Assembly (NCBI RefSeq): GCF_000055945.1
Contig: NC_008011.1
Location: 1,111,501-1,175,500, forward strand
Reading direction: 5' to 3'
Source of the DNA: Lawsonia intracellularis PHE/MN1-00
Lineage (GTDB): Bacteria; Desulfobacterota; Desulfovibrionia; Desulfovibrionales; Desulfovibrionaceae
Length of the DNA: 64,000 nucleotides
The translations under genes and the position numbers were made by a program. Of the stretch, positions 20,528 to 30,211 are shown piece by piece (the first letter of the stretch is position 1; each line of letters opens with the position of its first letter). The notes below the pieces were generated by a model that saw only the letters and a list, made by a program, of their open reading frames with translations, had not been told where the DNA came from and searched no databases.

Positions 20528-20533
20528 ATTATA
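20528..20533 (-). promoter_or_regulatory. Candidate -10 element of the rpoBC promoter
   Basis: A perfect TATAAT on the minus strand lies about 120 bases before rpoB. No good -35 box stands at 17 or 18 bases, so the call is tentative. Confidence 0.3.
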
Positions 20534-20745
20534 AACAATAGTGTCTAAGTATATTAGGGAATACTTGAGTATAACTACCTCGTTGATGCAATGCTTGAAT
20601 AGATAGATATTAAAAAAAAGACAAAAAAGTAGCAAGTATTTTTGTAATGTCAAGGTTAAAATTATTTTTATTTTAGTTAAATAAAAGTATCATTCATTTT
20701 TTTAATGGTTGTGTATGACATAACAAAAAGCTAGACTTATCTAAA

Positions 20746-22038
20746 TTAATTAACATCAGTTATATTAAACATTATTTTTTTGGCTGCAATAAGAGCTTTT
20801 TCAAATTCTTTTTCTTTATGTGCAAAAGATACCATATTTGTTTCAAATGGTGAAGGAACAAGAAAAATATTATTTTTTTGCATTGAACGAAAAAGAATAC
20901 TATATAATTGTGTATTAGTTGTTTTTACGTCATCAAAACTTTTTAATTCATTATTTGTAAAAAAAACTGTAAACATAGATGCAAAATTTGATACTTGTAC
21001 AGGGACACCTTTGTCTTTGAGGATTACTTCAAGCTCGTTAGCAAAAGTAGCAACCTGTTTTTCAAGTATTGTATAATTTATATCTTTAAGAAGTTGTAAT
21101 GTTTCAAATCCTGCAGTCATGACAAGAGGATTTCCTGATAATGTTCCTGCTTGGTAGATTTCTCCTAATGGTGCAATATGCTCCATATATTTTGCTTTTC
21201 CTCCGTATGCACCTATAGGTAGTCCCCCACCAATAATTTTTCCTAATGTTGTGAGATCTGGAGTTATATCAAAACGAGTTTGTGCTCCTCCATATGCAAC
21301 ACGAAAACCTGTAATTACTTCATCCATAATGAGGAGTGTTCCATGAGCATCACATAATGCACGAAGGCCTTTTAGAAAACCTTCTTTGGGAGGTATAAGC
21401 CCCATATTTGCAGCTATAGGTTCTACAAATACAGCAGCAAGATCTTTACCATACATAACAAATAAGTCTTTTACTGTACTTAAGTCATTATATGGAGCTA
21501 AGAGAGTGTCTCGAACAGTGACTTCAGGAACTCCTGGAGTCCCAGGGATAGATAGTGTCGCAACTCCAGAGCCTGCGCTAGCTAAAAAAGGATCTGCATG
21601 ACCATGGTAACAACCAATAAATTTTAATACCTTATTACGTCCTGTAACACCTCTCGCAAGACGTAGAGCACTCATAGTAGCTTCTGTCCCAGAGCTTACC
21701 ATACGAATCATATCCATTCCAGGGAATGCATCAATAATTTCTTTAGCTAATAGTACTTCAGCTTTACATGGTGCACCAAAGGTTGTTCCATTTGAAGCTG
21801 CTTTTTTTATAGCATTTGTTACAGTAGAATTAGTATGACCAAGAATAATTGCTCCCCAAGAAAGAACAAAGTCTAATAATTCTTGACCATCTACTGTAGT
21901 GAGATATGCTCCTTTAGCGGACTCTATAAAGACAGGTTCACATCCTACATTTCGGCAAGCTCTTACAGGACTATTTACTCCTCCAGGTATAAGTTTTACA
22001 GCTTTGGAATAAAGTTCTTTTGAAGATTCTTCTTGCAC
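20746..22038 (-). CDS. hemL: Glutamate-1-semialdehyde 2,1-aminomutase
   Basis: PLP enzyme converting glutamate-1-semialdehyde to 5-aminolevulinate, the C5 route to tetrapyrroles. The 430-residue length is normal. It starts [20 protein letters not shown] and has [29 protein letters not shown] is followed by the Schiff-base lysine in [19 protein letters not shown]. The start is GTG at 22036-22038 behind AGAGGAA. Its first base overlaps the stop codon of the upstream gene (TAGTG), so the pair is translationally coupled. Confidence 0.96.
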   Translation of the reverse strand: MQEESSKELYSKAVKLIPGGVNSPVRACRNVGCEPVFIESAKGAYLTTVDGQELLDFVLSWGAIILGHTNSTVTNAIKKAASNGTTFGAPCKAEVLLAKEIIDAFPGMDMIRMVSSGTEATMSALRLARGVTGRNKVLKFIGCYHGHADPFLASAGSGVATLSIPGTPGVPEVTVRDTLLAPYNDLSTVKDLFVMYGKDLAAVFVEPIAANMGLIPPKEGFLKGLRALCDAHGTLLIMDEVITGFRVAYGGAQTRFDITPDLTTLGKIIGGGLPIGAYGGKAKYMEHIAPLGEIYQAGTLSGNPLVMTAGFETLQLLKDINYTILEKQVATFANELEVILKDKGVPVQVSNFASMFTVFFTNNELKSFDDVKTTNTQLYSILFRSMQKNNIFLVPSPFETNMVSFAHKEKEFEKALIAAKKIMFNITDVN

Positions 22039-22538
22039 TATATGTTCCTCTCATTAACTAATTGAAAATATTTCATAGATGTTTTTTTTAATTCTTTAAT
22101 ACTTTCAAGGATAGCATAGTCTTTAAGTACTGTTTTGTTTTTTAACTGCTCAATAACTTTTTCACAATCCCCTTTATTGCGTCCATGAATCATCGTATAT
22201 AATGTATATGGCCAATCTTCGGCAGTTGAGGGCCTGTGGTAACAATGGGAAATAGAAGGATGTTGAGCTGCTTGTTCTCCTGCTTCATCTATTAATGTAT
22301 CATCTATTTTCCAAGCTACCATAGCATTGTGTTCCCATCCAGTTTGTTGGTGTTTTATGCTTGCACCAAATCGGCGAATTACACTATCATCTTTCATCTG
22401 TTGTAATAGTTCAAGTACAAAATGTTCTTCTGTACCAACAGCATTAGCAATATCTGCATAAGGTGTCATAGAGTCAGGGATGTTGTTTTGAACCATTCTA
22501 AGGATAGCACATTCTATTTCTGAGAAAGAGTAGCTCAT
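22038..22538 (-). CDS. Siroheme decarboxylase subunit, AhbA/AhbB (Lrp/AsnC-like) family
   Basis: A 166-residue protein with an Lrp/AsnC-type winged helix at the N-terminus and the AhbA/AhbB/NirDLGH signature. That signature includes [20 protein letters not shown] at about residues 55-75 and [20 protein letters not shown] at about 95-115. AhbA and AhbB form the heterodimer that decarboxylates siroheme to 12,18-didecarboxysiroheme, first step of the alternative heme pathway of sulfate reducers. I cannot tell subunit A from B by reading. An old-style annotation would be AsnC-family regulator. Direct coupling to hemL strongly supports a heme role. Confidence 0.85.
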   Translation of the reverse strand: MSYSFSEIECAILRMVQNNIPDSMTPYADIANAVGTEEHFVLELLQQMKDDSVIRRFGASIKHQQTGWEHNAMVAWKIDDTLIDEAGEQAAQHPSISHCYHRPSTAEDWPYTLYTMIHGRNKGDCEKVIEQLKNKTVLKDYAILESIKELKKTSMKYFQLVNERNI

Positions 22539-23125
22539 GTATAAGATATCCTGTGTTTCAGAATAATATATTTATTAACTTAATATGTTAGTATAACTAA
22601 ATAATTTTTATCTATACTCTAAAAATAGATGACTACAGTTTTTTTATTCATAGAATTAATACACTATAATAGCATAGCTCATTTACTTCTTATATGGAAG
22701 TCTTTATTTTAGTAGTCATTATAGGAGGAGTAACTAGTTTAAATAGTAAATATATTGTTTTTATTTAAGTAAAAAGATAAGATTTTTTATGATAATGTTT
22801 ATAAATTTATAGCTTTTTTGAAGAAGAGGTAGGATTAAATTAGTAAAAAAATAAGTATGATATATTAAGATAGTTAAAAGTTAAGTTATAGTTTTTATAT
22901 AGCGGCATGATATATTATCTTAGTAAAATTATAATAAAAATTTTTTATAGTAACTTGTTAAGATGAAGTAGAGTTAGCATAATAGTGACTATCATTATAA
23001 TTACAGTTGGTAATATAGTGAAATATTATAACGACTATTAGAAAATGTTCATTACTTTTAATTTAAATATGTTAACTACTTCTTTTATGAAGACAAGTTA
23101 ATATATTTTTAAAGGTAGAAAAGGT
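22539..23125. other. 587-base AT-rich intergenic region between divergent ahb-type gene and hypD
   Basis: Both flanking genes read away from it, so it must hold two promoters. I see no coding frame, tRNA or strong hairpin. An AGGAGGAG run near 22723 is not followed by a start codon. Confidence 0.5.
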
Positions 23126-24217
23126 ATGTTAGCTACACAAAAGCTGAGTGATCCAGTTCTATGTAAGGTTTTACTTAATAAATTAAATAACCTTTTAGAT
23201 CGTCCTTTAAGATTTATGGAGGTTTGTGGAACACACACAGTATCTATTTTTAAAAGTGGTATAACAACCCTTCTCCCAAAAGGGATAGATCATCTTTCGG
23301 GACCTGGATGTCCTGTATGTGTAACACATGATAGTGAAATTGAACTTTTTTTAAGGTTTGCAGCTAAACCAAATGTAATTATTGCTACTTTTGGTGATCT
23401 TATGCGAGTACCTGGTCCTAATAGGAAATCACTTAAGCATGCACAAGCAGAGGGTGCAAGGATTTCTATTATCTATTCTCCTATGGATATTTTAAAAATT
23501 GCTATTGATAATCCAAAAGATATAGTAATTTTACCAGGGATTGGTTTTGAAACAACAGCTCCTACTATAGCAGCAACAATCCTTATGGCAGAAAAAGAAG
23601 GTATTAATAATATTGCTGTTATTCCATGCCATAAACTAGTTCCACCAGCACTTGAAATGTTACTAGCAGATCCAGATTGCCAAATTGATGGGTTTCTTTT
23701 GCCTGGTCATGTATCTATGGTATTAGGTTTAGAGCCATATGCATTTGTTGTTGAGAAGTGGGGGAAGCCTGCTATAGTTGCTGGTTTTGAACCAGCGGAT
23801 ATTTTAGATGCGTTATGCCGTATGGCAAAACAACTACAAACAGGAAAGTACAAAGTAGAAAATGCCTATCCACGGGCTGTTTATCAAGATGGTAATCCAC
23901 AAGCACGTAATATTTTATATAAGGTGTTTCAAGTAGGAGACTCTCAATGGAGAGGATTAGAGTTTCTCCCAATGAGTGGCCTTACTTTTAGAGATCATTA
24001 TAAAAAATTTGATGCGTTAGAACGATTTGATATAACAGGAGTCAATGTACATCCTAACACTGGTTGTATTTGCGGAGAAATTCTTAAAGGTAAAGTTACA
24101 CCTTCTGCATGTTTATTATTTGGGAAAGAGTGTACTCCAGAAGAACCGATAGGTCCCTGTATGGTATCAACAGAAGGAAGTTGTGCAGCATACTTTAAAT
24201 ATCATATGATAAGATAA
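23126..24217 (+). CDS. hypD: Hydrogenase maturation protein HypD
   Basis: HypD carries a [4Fe-4S] cluster and, with HypC, builds the Fe(CN)2CO group of [NiFe] hydrogenases. The 363-residue length is normal. Visible signatures are EVCGTHT near residue 33 and LSGPGCPVCVT near residue 60. GFETTAPT follows, then the cluster-binding C-terminal region with NTGCICGEILKG and further cysteines to SCAAYFKYH. No hypABCEF or hydrogenase structural gene is nearby, so it is an orphan within this window. Confidence 0.95.
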   Translation: MLATQKLSDPVLCKVLLNKLNNLLDRPLRFMEVCGTHTVSIFKSGITTLLPKGIDHLSGPGCPVCVTHDSEIELFLRFAAKPNVIIATFGDLMRVPGPNRKSLKHAQAEGARISIIYSPMDILKIAIDNPKDIVILPGIGFETTAPTIAATILMAEKEGINNIAVIPCHKLVPPALEMLLADPDCQIDGFLLPGHVSMVLGLEPYAFVVEKWGKPAIVAGFEPADILDALCRMAKQLQTGKYKVENAYPRAVYQDGNPQARNILYKVFQVGDSQWRGLEFLPMSGLTFRDHYKKFDALERFDITGVNVHPNTGCICGEILKGKVTPSACLLFGKECTPEEPIGPCMVSTEGSCAAYFKYHMIR

Positions 24218-24653
24218 GCATACTTTTTATAAGCAAGATTTTAGTAATAGATAACTTAGAGTGCAATATAGATTAAGTTATTACTATCTTAGTGCTATGT
24301 ATTTATGAGAGGTAAAGAATACCACTTTTAAATGAAATAAAAATTGTTAGGCCAGTATACCTTTTTAAGGTATTAATTAGAGGAATAAGCGTATATTATG
24401 ACTCTAATTTATTAATTATTCTGCTTTTTAATTAGAAATATATCTCTATATGTTAATAAGTAACAATATAGATTATGTTTTTTAGCATAATATTACTATC
24501 TAGATGAAATAACATAAAAAGTTTTGATATTAGGTCAAATTTTGTATATTGATTAAACTTTTTGTATAGTAATGTATCATTTTTATAATTATTGATTAAA
24601 TTATCCATAGACATAAAAATTTATGTTGGATATAAGCTAGAAATACAAAATTA
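24218..24653. other. 436-base AT-rich region between hypD and infA
   Basis: The convergent genes end here. A short stem (TACCTT-TTT-AAGGTA near 24355-24370) and a weaker TTAGAG/CTCTAA pair just after it are the only structures I see. Neither has a good T run. No coding frame is supported. Confidence 0.45.
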
Positions 24654-24872
24654 TTATTTCATGCGGTAGATAATACGACCACGTGTTAAGTCATAAGGAG
24701 ATAGTTCTACTTTAACTCGATCTCCAGGAAGAATGCGGATGTAAAATTTACGCATTTTCCCTGAGATATGCGCAAGGACAGGGTGTCCATTATCAAGCTC
24801 AACACGAAACATTGCGTTAGGAAGAGCTTCTTGTACAACACCGTCTACTTCAATGGCATCTTCTTTTGCCAT
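24654..24872 (-). CDS. infA: Translation initiation factor IF-1
   Basis: A 72-residue OB-fold protein that binds the ribosomal A site during initiation. It starts [20 protein letters not shown], contains [18 protein letters not shown] and ends GRIIYRMK, all canonical. A strong ribosome binding site, AGGAGG, lies six bases before the ATG. It follows lgt after about 130 bases and is the last of a possible cmk-lgt-infA series. Confidence 0.97.
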   Translation of the reverse strand: MAKEDAIEVDGVVQEALPNAMFRVELDNGHPVLAHISGKMRKFYIRILPGDRVKVELSPYDLTRGRIIYRMK

Positions 24873-24999
24873 GGAGCCTCCTAAAAAATAAATGGGCCTT
24901 AAGTATCCCCTAAAAAAAGAGGTATGTCAATAGTTATAAGATAATCTGTTTAAATATAGTATAACTAAATACAGTAAGGGAGATTTTATGAATAAAACG

Positions 25000-25779
25000 T
25001 TAAGTATGAGTTTGTCTGTGTCTTGTAATAAGCCAGAAGCCAATAATAATTAATGGTACACATAATAATTGTCCCATTGTAAGCCAACCAAAGGCAAGAT
25101 AACCAATATGTGCATCAGGTTGTCGAATAAATTCTATTCCAAAACGAAATAATCCATAACATAACATAAATAGTCCAGATGGATTACCTTCAGGTCGAGG
25201 TTTAGAGGTATAACTCCACATGATTATAAAAAGAATAATACCTTCAAAAAATGCTTCATAGAGTTGAGAGGGATGTCGTGGATATGGACCTCCACTTGGA
25301 AAAACTATTCCCCAGGACTTATCTGTAATAGCTCCCCAAAGTTCACCATTAATGAAATTTCCAATACGTCCAAAAAAAAGTCCTGGTGATATTAATGGTG
25401 ATAGAAAGTCTAATACAGCTAAGCAGTGAAGTTGTCTTTTATATCCCCAAATACAGGCAGCAACAGTAGCACCTAGAAATCCACCGTGAAATGACATTCC
25501 ACCATTCCAAATTTTGAAAACCTCTAGTGGGTCTGTATATAATATATTAAAGTCATAAAAAAGAATATAACCAAAACGACCACCAACTATGACACCAATC
25601 ATACCCCAAGTCAGTAGATCTCCAACATCATTAGTAGTTAGAATAGAATATGATTTTTTTGCTCTATATCTTCCAAGTATCCAGGCACAAAGGAATCCAA
25701 TTAAATACATAATGCCATACCAATGAACATCAAATGAGCCAAAAGAAAAAGCAATGGGATCAATTAAAACATATTTCAT
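25000..25779 (-). CDS. lgt: Phosphatidylglycerol--prolipoprotein diacylglyceryl transferase
   Basis: Adds diacylglycerol to the lipobox cysteine of prolipoproteins in the inner membrane. The 259-residue, multi-pass protein contains HWYGIMYLIGF in the first helices, the MSFHGGFLGA segment and the Lgt signature GRIGNFINGELWG (about residues 135-147). The downstream HPSQLYEAFFEG is also typical. Together with lnt at the left of the window it gives the first and last steps of lipoprotein maturation. The ribosome binding site is weak. Confidence 0.96.
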   Translation of the reverse strand: MKYVLIDPIAFSFGSFDVHWYGIMYLIGFLCAWILGRYRAKKSYSILTTNDVGDLLTWGMIGVIVGGRFGYILFYDFNILYTDPLEVFKIWNGGMSFHGGFLGATVAACIWGYKRQLHCLAVLDFLSPLISPGLFFGRIGNFINGELWGAITDKSWGIVFPSGGPYPRHPSQLYEAFFEGIILFIIMWSYTSKPRPEGNPSGLFMLCYGLFRFGIEFIRQPDAHIGYLAFGWLTMGQLLCVPLIIIGFWLITRHRQTHT

Positions 25780-25980
25780 ATTTGTTAGCTTTCTTTTTGT
25801 TGTTACAGGTTAGTAGATAATAACAACAATAGAGTGAGTAAGTGACACTAAAAAAATTATTATATATTAGGTTAAACTAGCTAATTACATTTACAGTAAA
25901 AATATGTTATATAAGGATAACTTATTATTATAATAATAAAAGAGTAATGGATATGTAGTCTCTTTGCAAGATGTAATCTT

Positions 25981-26661
25981 TTATTGTGACAGATGTGGTA
26001 TAGTAATATAGTTAAGCATTATTTTTAGTATACTATCAATATCCATTATTGAGCTATCAATGAGTATAGCATCTTTTGCGGGTTCTAATGGCGCAATTGT
26101 TCTATTTTTATCAAGTTTATCTCTATAATTAATAGAATGAAGAATATCATTATAGTCTTGAAATATTCCTTCTTTTTTTAGTTGATTAAAGCGTCGTTGC
26201 GCACGAATTATTGGGTTTGCATCTATAAAAAATTTAAATTGTGCTTTAGGAAAAACTTCTGTACCTAAATCACGACCTTCAGCAATAATTGACATAGTAT
26301 TTCCTATTTGTTGTTCAATATTTTTAAGATATTCTCTTATTATGGTTCGTTCTCCTAGTTGTGCAGCTAGTATTCCAGCTGTTTCACTACGAATTTCATG
26401 TCCTATAGATTCCCCGTTACACATGAGTAAAGAATTTTTACCAACCCCTTGGAGTTGAAAGGTAACCTTTTTACATTGTTCTTGCAGTATAGAGTCTGGC
26501 AGTGTTTCTGCTTTGTTTCCTAATTGGAGGGCAAGCTTACGGAACATAGCCCCTGTATCTAGATATGGTAAATTTAGTATTGTTCCAAGTTTTTTTGCAA
26601 GAGTAGATTTACCAACACCAGCTGGTCCATCAATTGTGATGATGGTATGTTGTTCCATCAT
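25981..26661 (-). CDS. cmk: Cytidylate kinase
   Basis: Phosphorylates CMP and dCMP. The 226-residue protein has the P-loop DGPAGVGKSTLAKKLG at about residues 11-26. YLDTGAMFRKLAL follows, then the CMP-binding region with EGRDLGTEVFPKAQFKFF, and Arg residues of the lid in RAQRRFNQL. Two adjacent ATG codons precede EQHTIITID and either could start the protein. It lies about 200 bases upstream of lgt on the same strand. Confidence 0.95.
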   Translation of the reverse strand: MMEQHTIITIDGPAGVGKSTLAKKLGTILNLPYLDTGAMFRKLALQLGNKAETLPDSILQEQCKKVTFQLQGVGKNSLLMCNGESIGHEIRSETAGILAAQLGERTIIREYLKNIEQQIGNTMSIIAEGRDLGTEVFPKAQFKFFIDANPIIRAQRRFNQLKKEGIFQDYNDILHSINYRDKLDKNRTIAPLEPAKDAILIDSSIMDIDSILKIMLNYITIPHLSQ

Positions 26662-26887
26662 AAAAATAGCCTCAAAATAGAATGTGTTTATATTTTAAAC
26701 TAATATCATAAAATAGTTTAAATTAAAATAATAGGCTGGATGATAATACAATAGAGTTAGTTTGATTACTTTAGATTATATATGCTATGCGTAAGGGTTA
26801 ACATACGGCTATGTTAGATTTAACTTGTAAAAATTATAGTAAGGATTAGAGGTTAGTAAGATCAATGGAGACTAAATAGAAGCTATG

Positions 26888-27784
26888 TTATTGAAAATAA
26901 TCTAGTGTATATTTTACAGCAACACTAAAGATAACTAGAATCATGAAGAGTTTTAACCAAATCCCAGGGATAAATTTTTGACAGTATGCGCCTAAATACA
27001 TACCAATGATACCTCCAATTCCAAATAATAATGCTAATAGTAAGTCTGGAGCAACTGATATATTAGGATATAGTAATGCTAAAAAAGAGTAAAATAAAAC
27101 ACTTATTACAGATATGACTCCACTACCCATGAGAGCAGCGCCTGCAATTGTATGAATTGGTAATCCAAATATAGAAGTAAGGAATGGTACTATGATAGCA
27201 CTACCACCAATACCATAAATACCTCCAATAATTCCAACAAGAAGGCTTAATAAGAAAGTTTTAATTACAGAAAATGTATAGCTATTATTAGCATAGGTAT
27301 AACTTATTTGGCGTAATGATTTTTGTATAACTTTAGTAGAAGAAGATTTAATATTTATAAGTGGATGGATACTTTTTTTAGGGAAAAAGGAACTAAGTAA
27401 ACTTTGGGTTAATTTTGCCCCAATAATTAAAAGAACTGTAGCTACAAATATTTTAAAGCTTTGACTATCAGAAAGATAGGTAATACGAATAAGCGCACCT
27501 ACCATAACACCTGGTATACCCCCAAAAATAATAATCCAAGCAAGAGGCCAAATCATACGATGTTCTCTTGCATATTGGAGTGCTCCTACGGGGTTAGAAA
27601 TGACATTATAAAGTTGTGTAGTAGAGCTTACCGATGGGTTTGTATAACCAAGAAAAGAAATTTGGAATGGTATAAGAAGAAATGCTCCAGAAAGACCAAG
27701 CATTGACATAAAAAATGATACAATAAATGAAGCTAACGGAGGGATAAAAAAAGAGGTTTCTACTCCTGCGGTAGGGAAATACAT
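26888..27784 (-). CDS. TauE/SafE-family sulfite/anion permease
   Basis: A 298-residue membrane protein with about eight hydrophobic segments in two related halves. It carries the family repeats FMSMLGLSGAFLLIPF near the start and LLVGIIGGIYGIGGSAIIVP near the middle. TauE/SafE proteins export or import sulfite, sulfoacetate or other organosulfur anions. In a DsrC-containing organism a sulfite-related role is a reasonable guess but not shown. I start at the ATG complementary to 27782-27784 because AGGA lies seven bases upstream; a TTG 39 bases earlier is less likely. Confidence 0.85.
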   Translation of the reverse strand: MYFPTAGVETSFFIPPLASFIVSFFMSMLGLSGAFLLIPFQISFLGYTNPSVSSTTQLYNVISNPVGALQYAREHRMIWPLAWIIIFGGIPGVMVGALIRITYLSDSQSFKIFVATVLLIIGAKLTQSLLSSFFPKKSIHPLINIKSSSTKVIQKSLRQISYTYANNSYTFSVIKTFLLSLLVGIIGGIYGIGGSAIIVPFLTSIFGLPIHTIAGAALMGSGVISVISVLFYSFLALLYPNISVAPDLLLALLFGIGGIIGMYLGAYCQKFIPGIWLKLFMILVIFSVAVKYTLDYFQ

Positions 27785-28177
27785 AGTATAATCCTTATTT
27801 ATTAAGCTATATTTTAACTTCAAGTAAAATATGCATTATTATACTGTAATCTTTATGGCAAGCATACACTTCATATATGAAATGAAAATGTATTTTTTCA
27901 TATTATTTTCTTCAAAGCTTAGATATATACAGAAATAGAGCGCATTGAAGAAGTATTTTTAGAGAATTCTAATGAAAATATAGGGGTTAAAAAAAAAAAA
28001 TTGTCTTTTACCCCTAGACGACTTCACAGCATGCTTTATTTTTCACATCAGAGTTTGAAGTTAAGCATCCTTATTCTAACATAGGGAGAAATAATTACAT
28101 TTTAACTTAATCAATACATGTTACTTGTATTTGTAATCTCTAGGTATTAGATTAAGGTTTGCGAGGAGGTACTATAC
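27785..28177. other. 393-base divergent region between the TauE gene and dnaK
   Basis: No gene is seen. It contains TTCATATATGAA (27870-27881), the inverted repeat TAGGGGT/ACCCCTA enclosing a 12-A run (27981-28016), a weak promoter-like pair before dnaK, and the strong dnaK ribosome binding site GAGGAGGT. I see no CIRCE element. Confidence 0.55.
28055..28082 (+). promoter_or_regulatory. Candidate dnaK promoter
   Basis: TTGAAG (28055-28060), a 16-base spacer and TAACAT (28077-28082) lie about 95 bases before the start. The -35 resembles the heat-shock sigma element, but the -10 lacks the CCCCAT core, so the sigma factor cannot be assigned. Confidence 0.3.
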
Positions 28178-30079
28178 ATGGGTAAAATTATAGGTATTGA
28201 CCTTGGCACAACAAATTCTTGTGTCTATGTCATGGAAGGTAAAGAACCAAAATGTATTACAAATCCTAACGGTGGAAGAACAACACCTTCTGTGGTTGCT
28301 TTTACTGATAAAGATAGGCTTGTAGGTGATGCAGCAAAACGTCAAGCAATTACAAATTCTGCTCGAACAATTTTTGCTGTAAAACGTCTTATGGGTCGTA
28401 GGGCAGACTCTCCAGAGGTTGTACACTGGAAAGAACATGCTCCATATAAGATTGTAGCTGCTTCTAATGGAGATGCTGCTGTAGAAATTGATGGAAGAGA
28501 ATATAGTCCACAAGAAATTTCAGCAATTATTTTAAGCAAACTCAAAGCAGATGCAGAAGCATATCTTGGAGAATCTGTTAGTGAAGCCGTTATTACTGTT
28601 CCTGCATATTTTAATGATGCTCAACGTCAAGCAACAAAAGATGCTGGTCGTATTGCAGGATTAGATGTTAAACGTATTATTAATGAGCCAACAGCAGCTT
28701 CATTAGCATATGGTTTTGACAAAAAAGCAAATGAGAAAATTGCAGTTTTTGACCTTGGTGGTGGAACCTTTGATGTTTCCATACTTGAAGTTGGGGATAG
28801 CGTTGTTGAAGTACTAGCTACCAATGGAGATACATTTCTTGGTGGTGAAGATTTTGATCAACGTATTATTAATTATCTTGTGGAAGAGTTTAAGAAAGAA
28901 CAAGGGATAGATCTTTCAAAAGATAATATGGCATTACAGCGTTTGAAAGATTCTGCTGAAAATGCAAAAAAAGAGCTTTCAACAGCAATGGAAACGGAAA
29001 TTAACCTTCCATTCATTACAGCTGATCAGTCAGGACCTAAGCATCTATTAATTAAACTCACTCGTGCTAAGCTTGAACAGCTTGTTATGGATCTTGTAGG
29101 AAGAACAATAGAGCCTTGTAGTAAAGCTTTAGAAGATGCGGGGTTACAGACATCTAACATTGATGAGGTCATTCTTGTCGGTGGGATGACTCGTATGCCT
29201 TTAGTGCAGAAGAAGGTAGCAGAGTTTTTTGGTAAAGAGCCAAATCGTTCTGTAAATCCTGATGAAGTTGTTGCTATGGGTGCTGCTATCCAGGGTGGGA
29301 TTTTAGCAGGAGATGTAAAAGATGTCTTATTGCTAGATGTAACACCTCTTTCCCTTGGGATTGAAACTATGGGAGGCGTTTTTACCAAACTTATTGATCG
29401 TAATACGACTATCCCTACTAGAAAAAGTCAAACGTTTACAACAGCTGCAGATAATCAGCCTTCGGTGTCTATTCATGTCTTGCAAGGTGAACGCCCAATG
29501 GCAAGTGATAATATGACCCTTGCACGTTTTGATCTGACAGGGATTCCTCCAGCACCTCGTGGAGTTCCTCAGATTGAAGTTGCTTTTAACATTGATGCAA
29601 ATGGGATTGTAAATGTTTCTGCTAAAGATTTAGGTACAGGGAAAGAGCAGTCTATTCAAATTACAGCATCTTCCGGACTTTCTGAAGCAGATATTGAAAA
29701 GCTTATTCGTGAAGCTGAATCTCATGCTTCTGAAGATAAAAAGAAGCAAGAAATTATTGAAGTTCGTAACCATGCAGATGGATTAATTTATAGTACTGAA
29801 AAATCTATTAAAGATTTGGAAGGTAAAATTGATGCTGAGTTACAAGCAGATATTACATCTAAAATTGAAGCATTGAAAAAAGTTATGGAAGGCGAAGATA
29901 GTGCAGCTATCAAAAAAGCAACTGATGAGTTAGCCTCTGCTTCTCATAAGCTTGCTGAGCAGTTATATAAACAAACACAAGAAACTTCTGGAGCATCGGG
30001 TGACCCAACAGACACTAGTGCAAGCTCCAGTAAGAGTGGAGACGATGTAGTGGATGCAGACTTTACAGAAGTAAAATAA
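28178..30079 (+). CDS. dnaK: Chaperone DnaK (Hsp70)
   Basis: ATP-dependent chaperone, 633 residues. The nucleotide-binding domain carries [11 protein letters not shown] at the N-terminus, [15 protein letters not shown] and the phosphate-2 loop [14 protein letters not shown]. The substrate domain follows from about residue 390, with [16 protein letters not shown] and [17 protein letters not shown] Ser/Gly-rich linker leads to the tail [12 protein letters not shown], close to the usual EEVKDDK-type C-terminus. No dnaJ or grpE is adjacent. It is preceded by GAGGAGGT seven bases before the ATG and followed by a strong terminator, so it looks monocistronic and highly expressed. Confidence 0.98.
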   Translation: MGKIIGIDLGTTNSCVYVMEGKEPKCITNPNGGRTTPSVVAFTDKDRLVGDAAKRQAITNSARTIFAVKRLMGRRADSPEVVHWKEHAPYKIVAASNGDAAVEIDGREYSPQEISAIILSKLKADAEAYLGESVSEAVITVPAYFNDAQRQATKDAGRIAGLDVKRIINEPTAASLAYGFDKKANEKIAVFDLGGGTFDVSILEVGDSVVEVLATNGDTFLGGEDFDQRIINYLVEEFKKEQGIDLSKDNMALQRLKDSAENAKKELSTAMETEINLPFITADQSGPKHLLIKLTRAKLEQLVMDLVGRTIEPCSKALEDAGLQTSNIDEVILVGGMTRMPLVQKKVAEFFGKEPNRSVNPDEVVAMGAAIQGGILAGDVKDVLLLDVTPLSLGIETMGGVFTKLIDRNTTIPTRKSQTFTTAADNQPSVSIHVLQGERPMASDNMTLARFDLTGIPPAPRGVPQIEVAFNIDANGIVNVSAKDLGTGKEQSIQITASSGLSEADIEKLIREAESHASEDKKKQEIIEVRNHADGLIYSTEKSIKDLEGKIDAELQADITSKIEALKKVMEGEDSAAIKKATDELASASHKLAEQLYKQTQETSGASGDPTDTSASSSKSGDDVVDADFTEVK

Positions 30080-30108
30080 CCTGTAGATTTCCACTACCCC
30101 CACTTATC

Positions 30109-30144
30109 CAACAAAAGGGCTGCAAGGCCCTTTTGTTGTTTTTT
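30109..30144 (+). terminator. Intrinsic terminator of dnaK
   Basis: CAACAAAAGGGC (30109-30120) and GCCCTTTTGTTG (30127-30138) form a perfect 12-base stem with a six-base loop, followed by a T run. The A-rich left flank is weaker, so termination of the convergent aspA is less certain. Confidence 0.93.
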
Positions 30145-30211
30145 ATCTATCAAATAGTAAAAAATAATTTTTACAATAAGACAGGTATGTTTTACTATAA
30201 ATTACTTAAAG

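Larger units (their letters stand above)
20409..20745. other. 337-base rpoB leader / hemL downstream region with repeats
   Basis: No credible gene is seen. Read on the minus strand it contains a TATAAT (20528-20533), a 14-base palindrome TCCAAAATTTTGGA (20508-20521) and two copies of TTTTGGATAAGT (20503-20514 and 20473-20484) 30 bases apart. It must hold the promoter of rpoBC. Confidence 0.65.

Noticed and set aside
20441-20653. 70-residue frame on the minus strand before rpoB
   Set aside because: It is rich in Leu, Phe and Tyr as expected from AT-rich non-coding DNA, lacks a ribosome binding site, and covers the promoter and repeat region.
27785-28177. CIRCE heat-shock operator before dnaK
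   Set aside because: No TTAGCACTC-N9-GAGTGCTAA-like repeat is present.
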